NCBI GenBank assembly: GCA_014894395.1
Contig: JADBLO010000032.1
Location: 1-55,014, forward strand
Direction of reading: 5' to 3'
Length of the DNA: 55,014 nt
Source of the DNA: Thermoplasmata archaeon
GTDB taxonomy: Archaea > Thermoplasmatota > E2 > DHVEG-1
Shown: positions 17,535-24,268 of the stretch, piece by piece
Layout of the letters: every line of letters begins with the position of its first letter
How positions within the stretch are numbered: the stretch's first letter is position 1
The notes under the pieces: generated by a model
Seen by the model: the letters and a program-made list of their open reading frames with translations, nothing else
Databases searched by the model: none
What the model was told of the DNA's origin: nothing
Position numbers and translations under genes: made by a program

Positions 17535-18503
17535 ATGTTTGAAGAATTACAAGGATCTGGTGTATTGATTCATCATTGGGATGCTGATGGGATTTGTTCT
17601 GCACGGCTCTTGTTGGAAAAACTTTCAAAAAAGATCGTGAATAAAACACCGGTTCTTGGGAATTATTTTCTGACTGAAGAAGAGCTTACCGAATATTCTT
17701 CTTATAATTTTGTGATTGTTGTTGATATGGCGTTGCCTGAGGATAATATAAACCGGTTAGCGAAGAATGCAAAGGTGCTTATCTTTGATCATCATCTGCA
17801 GAAACCGATTCAAGGGGTGTTTCATCAAAATCCCATAGGTAAAGGAGAAGACCCTTTGTTGTATCCCTCAGCAAGCTGGATCGTCAACGACTTCCTTGGG
17901 AACCCGGTGAATGTGTTTGCGTTGCTTGGAATTATTGGTGATCATGAAAAACGCATTCAAACAAACAAAGAGTTCTATACAAAGATTACTGATTTTTGTA
18001 TCAAGGAACGGTTCACGTTTGATGAGTTACTGATGATGGTGTATTTACTTGATTCCAGTTATAAGGTTGGTGATCGGAAAGCAGTCGAAGAAGCACCGCA
18101 TCTCCTCTTAGAATACACCGGTGCTCGGAGGATTCTGCAGAACATTCGGTGGAAAAATAATCTTCTCTTGCTTGAAAAAGAGATAGCAAAACACGTTACT
18201 GCACCGGGTGAAGAAAAACAAGGGATTCTCTTAAAAAGAATTCATACGAAGTTTAATATTATTTCAACGGTGACGCGAAAGATTGCATGGGATTCAGGGA
18301 AGGATACCGTGGTTCTGAACACCGGGTTTTTCAAAGATATGGATCAGATTTATGTACGAAGTAACAAGAATCTACAACCATTGATACAACAAGGGAAAAT
18401 GCTTGGGTATCGCTGTGGAGGAAAAACCGAAGTTCTTGGTGCGGTGGTTCCGAAAGAGAGAACAGAGTCGTTTATACAAGAGATAGTGAGGTTTCTCTCA
18501 TGA
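17535..18503 (+). CDS. DHH-family phosphoesterase (RecJ/NrnA-like)
   Basis: A 322-residue protein with the DHH motifs: GVLIHHWDADGICSARLL (motif I), VVDMALP (II), VLIFDHHLQKP (III) and LLGIIGDHEKR (IV). The C-terminal part (GYRCGGKTEVLGAVVP) looks like a DHHA1 substrate domain. Enzymes of this group hydrolyse short oligonucleotides or single strands; archaeal relatives include the RecJ-like GAN and HAN proteins. I chose ATG 17535 over an upstream in-frame start because a TATA box (ACTATACTCTAA) ends 15 bp before it and the upstream start would run into the divergent gene's start. Degenerate copies of its 3' end recur at three places downstream. Confidence 0.85.
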   Translation: MFEELQGSGVLIHHWDADGICSARLLLEKLSKKIVNKTPVLGNYFLTEEELTEYSSYNFVIVVDMALPEDNINRLAKNAKVLIFDHHLQKPIQGVFHQNPIGKGEDPLLYPSASWIVNDFLGNPVNVFALLGIIGDHEKRIQTNKEFYTKITDFCIKERFTFDELLMMVYLLDSSYKVGDRKAVEEAPHLLLEYTGARRILQNIRWKNNLLLLEKEIAKHVTAPGEEKQGILLKRIHTKFNIISTVTRKIAWDSGKDTVVLNTGFFKDMDQIYVRSNKNLQPLIQQGKMLGYRCGGKTEVLGAVVPKERTESFIQEIVRFLS

Positions 18504-18591
18504 TCAACGAAGAACCCATCGTTTTCTACATTAAACGATCGTTTCATTAAAAAAACGAGACTTTTTTTAGAACTCAAAGTAAATTCAATGA

Positions 18592-18957
18592 TCATGGGAA
18601 TTCAACATTTTTAAGATTTTTGAAATGCGCATCACCGGTGAGTAATATCGATTTATGATGTTGAGCTACTGCATAGATCAATGCATCAACGGTGTAGAGT
18701 TTGTGATTCTTCTTTATGTCTGCCCCCAGCAACGCAATTTCTCGGTCGATTTCAATAATTGAGGAATTGTTACAGATGAATTCGATTCTTTCGTGGTATT
18801 GTTGTCCTTCTTGAAGATATTTGTTTTTGATTTCTAGTAAACAAATTGAGGGGGTAAGTATCTGATCTTTTCCGTCAAGTATCTTTTTTACGGTTTCTCC
18901 TTTTTTTGATCCGCTGAAATATTCTATCCACGCGCTTGAATCAAAGGTTACGGTCAT
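18592..18957 (-). CDS. vapC: VapC-like PIN-domain toxin
   Basis: A 121-residue PIN ribonuclease, normal VapC length. Acidic active-site residues are visible: Asp in VTFDSSAWIEY (residue 6), Glu in CLLEIKNKYL (near 47), Asp in TVDALIYA (near 90) and Asp in TGDAHFKNL (near 109). VapC toxins cut tRNA or rRNA and are neutralised by a cognate antitoxin. The gene overlaps the preceding antitoxin gene by 17 bp. The pair sits just after the DHH gene, as the first cargo unit of the accessory zone. Confidence 0.9.
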   Translation of the reverse strand: MTVTFDSSAWIEYFSGSKKGETVKKILDGKDQILTPSICLLEIKNKYLQEGQQYHERIEFICNNSSIIEIDREIALLGADIKKNHKLYTVDALIYAVAQHHKSILLTGDAHFKNLKNVEFP

Positions 18958-19144
18958 ATTCGTCCCTTAGGTCTTTTGTTCCTTTCTTTTTCAGCCAGGG
19001 GTCTACTCCAAACATGTCTTTCTTCTTTAGTTTGAAGAAATATCGGACGAGGATGTCGTTGATGGTTGTTGAGATATTTCTTTTTCCGTATTTCGTCACA
19101 ATCGTTTTGTAAACAGTGTCATTTAGTTCGACGGTGGTTCTCAT
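18941..19144 (-). CDS. vapB: VapB-like ribbon-helix-helix antitoxin
   Basis: A 67-residue protein with an N-terminal strand and helices of ribbon-helix-helix type (RTTVELNDTVYKTIV, then ISTTINDILVRYFF) and a charged C-terminal tail that would wrap the toxin. I prefer ATG 19144, which has GAGTGAGAG upstream, over the GTG at 19153. It is transcribed first and overlaps vapC. The palindrome in its promoter is the probable autoregulatory operator. Confidence 0.85.
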   Translation of the reverse strand: MRTTVELNDTVYKTIVTKYGKRNISTTINDILVRYFFKLKKKDMFGVDPWLKKKGTKDLRDEYDRNL

Positions 19145-19158
19145 AACTCTCACTCATT

Positions 19159-19184
19159 AAGCATATATGCTTTATGCTTTATAT
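19159..19184 (-). promoter_or_regulatory. vapBC promoter and operator
   Basis: AAGCATATATGCTT (19159-19172) is a perfect 14-bp palindrome directly downstream of a minus-strand TATA box (ATATATAAAGC, about 19173-19184) and 15 bp before the start codon. A partial repeat, GCATAAAGC, adjoins it. This is where ribbon-helix-helix antitoxins normally bind. Confidence 0.6.
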
Positions 19185-19238
19185 ATTTTTGTATCTGATG
19201 AATTGAGGGCCGATGATATCCGATAATCAGAGTTAGAT

Positions 19239-19323
19239 GGAAAAACGAATGGTCGGGGGTGCGGTGGTTCCAAAAGAAAAAACTGAGTTCTTTGTTCGGG
19301 AGATATTACGTTTTCTCTCTTAG
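19239..19323 (+). pseudogene. scar 1: copy of the DHH gene 3' end
   Basis: Starting at GGAAAAACGAATGG, this stretch matches the last 85 bases of the DHH gene. In frame it reads GAVVPKEKTEFFVREILRFL then TAG, against GAVVPKERTESFIQEIVRFL in the intact gene. Nothing upstream encodes the rest of the enzyme, so only the 3' end was copied or kept. An 18-bp perfect palindrome, TATATCACATGTGATATA, follows at 19326-19343. Confidence 0.8.
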
Positions 19324-19348
19324 ATTATATCACATGTGATATATTATA

Positions 19349-19396
19349 CCGGTTGCTTCTGAAAACGCTTCTTCCCAAAGACCGATGACGCGTTCA
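19349..19396. repeat. ERV-type repeat, copy A
   Basis: First of four related stretches of about 50 bp in the same orientation, with core CGCTTCTTCCCAAAGACCG and a GACGCGTTC ending. On the minus strand it reads ERVIGLWEEAFSEATG; copy B reads ERVSGLGEQTISEATG. It may be the remnant of a coding 3' end. Confidence 0.65.
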
Positions 19397-19428
19397 GTAA
19401 AAAAGATGTAAATAAATGTCGTTCTCTT

Positions 19429-19815
19429 TTATTCAAATTCGAGAACACCTTTTCGAAAATCAATCGAGACCTTGCACTTTTTTAAAAAACTCAATCCAAT
19501 AAGTCCATCCACCCGACTGGTTTCTGGTAAATCATGGATGAGCACTTCGCAGTTTTTTACGTGTTTACCAAGAACCAATATTGATTCCACCGATAGCATC
19601 GGAACATGGATCTGGCCATTCGCGGTATGTACCGCAATCGATTCTTTTATGATCGCAGGTTTGTATCCAAGCTCTTCGGCAACATACCAGGGTATCATAC
19701 AATAGGTAGCACCGGTATCTAGCACCATCTTCAATCGGCGTTTCACTGTACCATGGCCAATAGTTGTAAACAATACGATTCCAAAGTCATCTGGATTGGG
19801 AGTTATTCTTCCTAT
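19429..19815 (-). CDS. retropepsin-like aspartic protease
   Basis: A single-domain retropepsin-like protease, 114-128 residues, probably a homodimer. The catalytic motif is LKMVLDTGATYCMIP and the distal motif is RVDGLIGLSFLKKCKV. The start is uncertain: TTG at 19773 would cut off the first strand, while the frame upstream reads GRITPNPDDFGIVLFTTIG, as expected for the family, beginning at an ATA codon at 19815 with no ATG available. It follows a gene for a small partner protein, the same arrangement as the second pair at 25.9-26.5 kb. Substrates of such archaeal proteases are unknown. Confidence 0.78.
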   Translation of the reverse strand: MGRITPNPDDFGIVLFTTIGHGTVKRRLKMVLDTGATYCMIPWYVAEELGYKPAIIKESIAVHTANGQIHVPMLSVESILVLGKHVKNCEVLIHDLPETSRVDGLIGLSFLKKCKVSIDFRKGVLEFE

Positions 19816-19840
19816 GATGCTTCTCTTGCGTTACAGTTTT

Positions 19841-20071
19841 TTAAAAACAAAATGCGTATCCTTTTTTTGGAATTTTTCCTGAATAGTATAATGCTATGTC
19901 ACCGGTTTTTCCTTTTGATTCTTCGATGATCTTTTCCTTAGATTTACTATGATTGATGAGTCTCCCTTTTTTAGGATTCCCTAATGAGTCTGCATGTGTT
20001 ACTTCCACCAGTAACCACTCCTCTGGATGTCGTTTTTCTAACGTCTCAATATTTTCTTCCCCATTCTTCAT
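19841..20071 (-). CDS. small partner protein of the retropepsin (DUF5678-like)
   Basis: A 76-residue protein. The pattern LEKRHPEEWLLVEVTHADSL, then GRLINHSKSKEKIIEES and a closing strand resembles small proteins, DUF5678 and relatives, that I recall beside retropepsin-like proteases in archaea and some bacteria. I took the second Met (20071): a TATA-like TTTAAATA at about 20098-20107 lies some 30 bp upstream of it but only about 5-10 bp before the first Met at 20095. It precedes the protease on the same strand. Function unknown; being a regulator, inhibitor or substrate of the protease is inference. Confidence 0.65.
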   Translation of the reverse strand: MKNGEENIETLEKRHPEEWLLVEVTHADSLGNPKKGRLINHSKSKEKIIEESKGKTGDIALYYSGKIPKKGYAFCF

Positions 20072-20155
20072 ATAATATAATAAAAGACGATGCATCTATT
20101 TAAACAATTTGATGAATGATGTTACAGTTCAATCTGGAACCAGTGGTATCATCCT

Positions 20156-20210
20156 GGTTTGTTTCTCTAAAAACGATTCGTCCGCAAGACCACTGCCATG
20201 TTCGGCGAAA
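20156..20210. repeat. ERV-type repeat, copy D
   Basis: The most diverged copy: TTTCTCTAAAAACGATTCG, then CCGCAAGACCACTGCCATG and TTCGGCGAAAAGG. Same orientation as the other three. Confidence 0.5.
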
Positions 20211-20280
20211 AGGATTTCTCATCTTTAAAGGAAAATGTATTGGTTTGAAATCTAGATTGGTTACGAGACATCTTGGAATG

Positions 20281-20343
20281 TATAGGCGTCACCCATCATC
20301 GTATTTGTTGGAATATGTCTGAAGGTGACGGTCACGGTTCCGG
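20281..20343 (-). pseudogene. scar: type IV pilin C-terminal fragment
   Basis: The minus strand reads GTVTVTFRHIPTNTMMGDAY, clearly related to the intact pilin ending GTVTVTFIHVPTNSLLGTY at 24.3 kb. No pilin N-terminus is present. It closes the retropepsin cassette. Confidence 0.75.
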
Positions 20344-20383
20344 TGAGCGTCTGATCGGTATCTAAATAAATAGCGTATCCCTC

Positions 20384-20506
20384 TCATACAATCCATACTG
20401 GAGCAGTAGAACTTCCATATATAAGATATAAAGTCAATAAAAGGATGATACCTGCTGCTATTCTTATTATGTTAGTAAAGCTTTCTTTCCGCTTATAGAT
20501 CCACAT
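20384..20506 (-). CDS. 40-residue single-span membrane microprotein
   Basis: ATG at 20506 has GGAGCTG 7 bp upstream on the minus strand and opens a 40-codon frame ending in TGA. It begins MWIYKRKESF, followed by a hydrophobic helix IIRIAAGIILLLTLYLIY and a short tail. Positive residues before the helix suggest an inside N-terminus. The ribosome site supports expression. It could be a toxin-type or pilus-associated membrane peptide (inference only). Confidence 0.5.
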   Translation of the reverse strand: MWIYKRKESFTNIIRIAAGIILLLTLYLIYGSSTAPVWIV

Positions 20507-20689
20507 TTTTTTCAGCTCCTAGTACAATCGCATGTTATGTTCTCTCACTGATAGTATATGTAGTTTATCTGTCACAATGTCATAACGGAAAAAAGCATTC
20601 GGAGTTGTTACTCAGTTGGTTCTTTCTTTAAAAACCAATTACCTCGATGCAAACAAACGTTTTTATACAATAAAAAGATAATAACACCT

Positions 20690-20777
20690 TGGGGAGTCAA
20701 TAGTAGATCAGGTAGAGCTTTCCTCCAGACTGTTCTACCCTTTTTCATCTTCCTTTCCTCTCAGACTGGACTCCCCA
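20690..20777 (+). ncRNA. candidate structured RNA
   Basis: A 9-bp perfect outer stem TGGGGAGTC (20690-20698) pairs with GACTCCCCA (20769-20777); inside, GGTAGA (20711-20716) pairs with TCTACC (20734-20739). CAGACTG occurs twice in the 3' half. A TATA-like TTTTTATACA at about 20660-20669 lies 25-30 bp upstream. No reading frame explains it. The region 20507-20989 has no other gene except the TATA-like DNA before 20990. Strand is inferred from the promoter. Confidence 0.45.
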
Positions 20778-20989
20778 TTACAATTTATTTTAAATGCCAA
20801 CCCTCTCTAATTTTTTACAATCCGAACTACCGTTAGCAATTACGACACAAAGATTTAATAAAATATATTCTGATTTATCAACATAATATTATAATGAAAC
20901 GTTTGTTGCAGATTTTCCCAACAGAAAACATATAAATATATCAAACACATATAACTTTTACTAAATTTATATTTGGGGAGGTATAAAGT

Positions 20990-21352
20990 ATGGCTAGAAC
21001 AACTAATGTCTTAATAGTAGCGGTAATCATTATGCTATTCATTTTCCCTTTTTTTTCATTTGCATTCGCCCAAGGAGATATTGATATTTCTATCAAGGGC
21101 GGTTTTGGCTGCCATATTCTTATTAACAACCATTCAAATGATACGGTAATTGCTAGTATAAACTATACTGCAGATGGCCTTTTTAGGCATTTATCAGAAC
21201 AAGCAAACTTTGCAGTCCTACCATTTTCGATGCTTGCTTCTTGGATAGTCCATCCTGGTATTATGAGTTTAAATGTAAGCGTTCAAGCAGGTGGTATTTT
21301 ATTAACTCGACATGGTTTTTCGATAATGTACATTACTTTTTTCCTTCCCTAG
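20990..21352 (+). CDS. short secreted protein, almost only a CARDB-like C-terminal domain
   Basis: A 120-residue protein with a signal peptide (hydrophobic residues 7-26, cleavage probably after SFAFAQ). The remaining 90 residues, beginning IDISIKGGFGCHILINNHSN, resemble the C-terminal domain shared by the secreted proteins at 45, 52 and 53 kb: I-x-GG, N at the second strand, then a glycine-rich strand, and an ending of hydrophobics before Pro. GGGGAGG precedes the ATG by about 8 bp. The function is unknown; it may be a stand-alone version of a surface-attachment domain. Confidence 0.65.
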   Translation: MARTTNVLIVAVIIMLFIFPFFSFAFAQGDIDISIKGGFGCHILINNHSNDTVIASINYTADGLFRHLSEQANFAVLPFSMLASWIVHPGIMSLNVSVQAGGILLTRHGFSIMYITFFLP

Positions 21353-21521
21353 CTTATATTCTTTATATCCTTATTCTTCAGAAAAAAATAGCTTTGGTTA
21401 CTTGTATCGGAGAAACATTAGCATGGTTATAACACATTCTTTGTATTATTTTTTGGATCTCATGGCAGAAACCAATTGTATATATAGGCGGTGAAAATTA
21501 TGCTTTTTGAGGTGAAATAAA

Positions 21522-21719
21522 ATGCCGATAGTAACTATTGAAACATGGCCAATACCACGAGAAAGAAAACCTGAATTAATAAAAAAGATTACCAAAGTTT
21601 TTACAGAATGGGGCATACCTGCTCAAGCAGTAACTATACTTATTCATGAAACCCAGATGGGTAATTGGGGAACAGCGGGAGAACAACATTCACTAACCTA
21701 TAAAGAGATGAAAAGATAA
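21522..21719 (+). CDS. 4-oxalocrotonate tautomerase-like protein
   Basis: A 65-residue protein of the small tautomerase family. It keeps the N-terminal catalytic proline (MPIVTIETWPI), and the helix RKPELIKKITKVFTEWG. The segment AVTILIHETQMGNWGTAGE matches the second half of the beta-alpha-beta unit. Family members work as hexamers on enol/keto substrates, but the substrate here is not predictable. GAGGTGA lies shortly before the ATG. It is the last gene of the third cargo group. Confidence 0.85.
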   Translation: MPIVTIETWPIPRERKPELIKKITKVFTEWGIPAQAVTILIHETQMGNWGTAGEQHSLTYKEMKR

Positions 21720-21800
21720 TCAATGAAAGGTTGTTTAGAATATTTTCTTTAAAAACATACCCTTCTAACATTGTTTCTCGATGCAAATCCCGAGGGTAAC

Positions 21801-21877
21801 AGAAGAAAAACAGGGTTCCAAAAGACAAATCGGAGTCGTTTATACGAGAGATAGAACGGTTTCTAACAGAAGGATAG
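21801..21877 (+). pseudogene. scar 2: copy of the DHH gene 3' end
   Basis: Reads VPKDKSESFIREIERFLTEG then TAG, matching the DHH ending VPKERTESFIQEIVRFLS; the upstream GAAGAAAAACAGG aligns to GAGGAAAAACCG with a short deletion. It lacks the rest of the gene. Confidence 0.8.
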
Positions 21878-21900
21878 CTATCGTTAGATTCGGCGTGTTG

Positions 21901-21951
21901 TTCCGGTTGCTTCTGAGATCGTCTGTTCCCCAAGACCGCTGACGCGTTCGA
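21901..21951. repeat. ERV-type repeat, copy B
   Basis: Begins CCGGTTGCTTCTGAGATCG and ends GACCGCTGACGCGTTCG. Directly after scar 2 and directly before the TATA box of relBE. Confidence 0.65.
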
Positions 21952-21953
21952 AA

Positions 21954-21987
21954 AGAATATAAATAAGTCTAACTTATATTATATAAG
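21954..21987 (+). promoter_or_regulatory. relBE promoter and operator
   Basis: TATA-like AATATAAATA (about 21955-21964) followed by CTTATAT-T-ATATAAG (21973-21987), a perfect 7-bp inverted repeat. AAGGTG precedes the start codon of the antitoxin at 21998. Autoregulation by the antitoxin is expected. Confidence 0.55.
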
Positions 21988-21997
21988 GTGAACTAAT

Positions 21998-22234
21998 ATG
22001 GTTCAGGCGTTAGTGAAATTAGACGGCAATATCAATAGAGTTCTCAATATTGTGAAAGCAAAGTATAATTTAAAAGATAAAGGTGAGGCGATTGAATTTG
22101 TTGTCAACAGATATATTGAACTTGAAGGAGAACCTGAACTACGTCCTGAATTTATTGAAAAAATAGAGAAGATAAAAAAAGAAAAAAGTATCCGAGTTGA
22201 TGATTTTGCAAAGAGGTACAAACTAGATGTATGA
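21998..22234 (+). CDS. RelB-like antitoxin (DUF2683 type)
   Basis: A 78-residue protein with a ribbon-helix-helix-like N-terminal half (ALVKLDGNINRVLNIVKAKY, then KGEAIEFVVNRYIE) and a charged tail rich in E and K for toxin binding. This fits the DUF2683 antitoxin type common in archaea. It overlaps the toxin gene by 8 bp, so they are translationally coupled. Confidence 0.82.
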   Translation: MVQALVKLDGNINRVLNIVKAKYNLKDKGEAIEFVVNRYIELEGEPELRPEFIEKIEKIKKEKSIRVDDFAKRYKLDV

Positions 22235-22511
22235 CCTTGGCATCAAACCAACTGTCGATAAAATTTTTAAAAAACTCGTAAAAAAGAATCGAAAGCAATT
22301 AGAAAGTATTCACAAGAAGATTCAGGAGATTCGAACCCACCCTGATCACCACTATAAACATTTACACAAGCCTCTCTCAGATTTTTATGGAGTCCATATC
22401 AATACGCATTTTGTTCTGATTTTTACTATTGATCATACGAAGAAAATTGTGGAAATTTACTACTTTGATCATCATGATAACGTGTACAAGTGGAGCGCAT
22501 CTAAAAAGTGA
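22227..22511 (+). CDS. RelE-like toxin
   Basis: A 94-residue RelE/ParE-superfamily protein: helices DKIFKKLVKKNRKQLESIHK, then IRTHPDHHYKHLHKPLSDFY, and the strand series GVHINTHFVLIFTID and KIVEIYYFDHHDNVYKW. RelE toxins cleave mRNA at the ribosome; the basic residues and terminal aromatic residues expected are present. It forms the fourth cargo unit with its antitoxin. Confidence 0.85.
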   Translation: MYDLGIKPTVDKIFKKLVKKNRKQLESIHKKIQEIRTHPDHHYKHLHKPLSDFYGVHINTHFVLIFTIDHTKKIVEIYYFDHHDNVYKWSASKK

Positions 22512-22571
22512 TCGAATCTTCTCTGCATTAATTAGGTATATTTTAATAACAAGGTAAAAAGAGTGATATCA

Positions 22572-22647
22572 CTAGACATCATCAATGGTGTAGGATCCAA
22601 GGAGTGAATTTGTAGGTACATGCGTAAATGTAACTGTTACTGTTCCT
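22572..22647 (-). pseudogene. scar: second type IV pilin C-terminal fragment
   Basis: The minus strand reads RGTVTVTFTHVPTNSLLGSY followed by TIDDV and TAG, nearly identical to the ending of the pilin at 24269. There is no N-terminus; instead it joins the ERV-type repeat C within a few bases. Confidence 0.85.
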
Positions 22648-22693
22648 CTGAAAACGCTTCTTCTCCAAGACCGCTGGCACGTTCCGAAAAGGA
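22644..22693. repeat. ERV-type repeat, copy C
   Basis: CTCTGAAAACGCTTCTTCTC then CAAGACCGCTGGCACGTTCC. It overlaps the pilin scar and precedes the 3' end of the ATPase gene. Confidence 0.65.
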
Positions 22694-22699
22694 AAAATA

Positions 22700-23989
22700 T
22701 TAGCGAAGAAGTAACCACTTCCAGAGGGGAATAAATGTTATTTCTTTTCCGTCAATGGTTTCTTTTATTTCGTAATCCCAAGTGATAATCAACAGATTTT
22801 TACATCGGAGTTCTTCAGATGCTTTCAATAATCCCGTGTATTCTCGTTTCTCAATCTGATTACTTTCCGACGCGGAGGTTACTTGGATTAATTGTTCAAT
22901 GTTTTTACCTTTTTTGATGACAAAGTCTACTTCGTGTTGTTGGTGGTTTTTCCAGTAATACAGTTCTGTATTGGGGACACCATATGATTTCCTTCTTAAC
23001 AACTCGACGGCAACCAAATTTTCCATTATTCTTCCAAAATCATCAGAGAAACTAAAGGCAACAGAATTGATAATACCTGTATCAATACAATATATTTTTT
23101 TTGGCGCTATCAACTGGTTTTTTAATTTGAAGGAGAATCGTTCGAGGATGATGATGAGGTAGGCGGTAGAGAGGTAATTGACGTAGTTTTTTATGGTATG
23201 AACGTTTTTAATTGAAGTTATGTCTTTTAATTTATTGTATGTTATTTCATGCGAGAAGTTTGATACGAGGTATTTTGCTAGTTCTGTAAACGTTGCTTTA
23301 TTTTTTATTTTGTACCGTAAAAGAATGTCTTTTTGAATGATGTCTTCGTATGTTCTCATGGTCATTGTTTTTCCAAATTTGTATACTTCTGGAAATCCAC
23401 CAAGTGAGAGATATATTCTGAGTTTTTCCTTGATTTCTGAAATTTTTTTCGTTGAATAGAACTCTTCTTTTGTTGGTTTTATGTCTTGTAGTTCTAGAAA
23501 TTCTCCAAAGGAAAACGGGTAGAGCGTGAAATCCATGTACCTACCTGTTAAATGTGTTGCTAACTCTCCTGATAAGAGTTTGGAGTTACTGCCTGTGACT
23601 ATCACTTTTTTTGTTCTTCGTAATCTATTGGCAAATAACTCCCAGTTTGTCACATTTTGAATTTCGTCGAGAATAATATATTCTACGTCTGATCCATAAA
23701 GTTCGTAGAATGCTTGAAGAACATATTCGAGTTCTTCTGGTTTGATATTGATGATACGTTCATCATCGAAGTTGATATATCCATATTTTTTTTCTTGCAG
23801 AATGAGTATTGAACAGATTGATTTTCCTGATCGTCTCACGCCGAGTATTGCAAGGATATTGGGGTGTTGTAGTGCTTGTTTGAGTTGTGCATTGGGTATC
23901 TGTCTGTTGATGATTTTTTCTCGTTGGAATGTTTCGTTGATTTCTTCTTTTTGAGTGGTTATAATACGCTTTATTTCTTCGACATTCAT
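22700..23989 (-). CDS. AAA_14/DUF4143 ATPase
   Basis: A 429-residue P-loop ATPase of the archaeal/bacterial AAA_14-DUF4143 type. Walker A is LGVRRSGKS (near residue 55), Walker B is EYIILDEIQNV, sensor region KVIVTGSNSKLL. The C-terminal DUF4143 half ends with a nuclease-like strand pattern ELYYWKNHQQHEVDFVIKKG, as in PD-(D/E)XK folds. I chose Met at 23989 because a TTTTTAAG box lies about 25 bp upstream; an upstream start at 24040 is possible. Cellular role is not established for the family. It is the fifth cargo unit. Confidence 0.85.
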   Translation of the reverse strand: MNVEEIKRIITTQKEEINETFQREKIINRQIPNAQLKQALQHPNILAILGVRRSGKSICSILILQEKKYGYINFDDERIINIKPEELEYVLQAFYELYGSDVEYIILDEIQNVTNWELFANRLRRTKKVIVTGSNSKLLSGELATHLTGRYMDFTLYPFSFGEFLELQDIKPTKEEFYSTKKISEIKEKLRIYLSLGGFPEVYKFGKTMTMRTYEDIIQKDILLRYKIKNKATFTELAKYLVSNFSHEITYNKLKDITSIKNVHTIKNYVNYLSTAYLIIILERFSFKLKNQLIAPKKIYCIDTGIINSVAFSFSDDFGRIMENLVAVELLRRKSYGVPNTELYYWKNHQQHEVDFVIKKGKNIEQLIQVTSASESNQIEKREYTGLLKASEELRCKNLLIITWDYEIKETIDGKEITFIPLWKWLLLR

Positions 23990-24153
23990 ACTAACTATAA
24001 TGACAGACTTTCTTAAAAAGCTTGCTATTGTAAATGACAAACTTTTAATGTTGGATGTGATGAAATTTACAGATATCTTCTCAATGGATGCCCAGGGAGC
24101 CGAGACGTTTTGCGATGTTCAAAAAACATCTCACGTTCAAATACTATGGAACA

Positions 24154-24235
24154 ACCAGAGTTGTTGGATGCGGTGTTTTCAAAAGAAAAAACAGAGCTAT
24201 TTACTAACGCGCTAGTGAGTTTTCTCTCTTCTTAA
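24154..24235 (+). pseudogene. scar 3: copy of the DHH gene 3' end
   Basis: Reads DAVFSKEKTELFTNALVSFL then TAA with one extra base relative to the intact gene (CCAGAGTTGTTGGATGCGG against CCGAAGTTCTTGGTGCGG). It ends 34 bp from the convergent pilin gene, and probably marks the original neighbour arrangement of DHH gene and pilin. Confidence 0.7.
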
Positions 24236-24268
24236 AAGTAAATAAAATGTGGGGATCTAGATTGGTCA

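Noticed and set aside
20116-20322. A 68-codon plus-strand frame
   Set aside because: It runs over repeat copy D and the pilin scar, which are better explained as gene remnants read on the other strand.
20690-20782. H/ACA guide RNA
   Set aside because: The 9-bp lower stem followed by ACA fits, but the loop on the 3' side is too long for a standard guide pocket; kept only as a structured RNA candidate.
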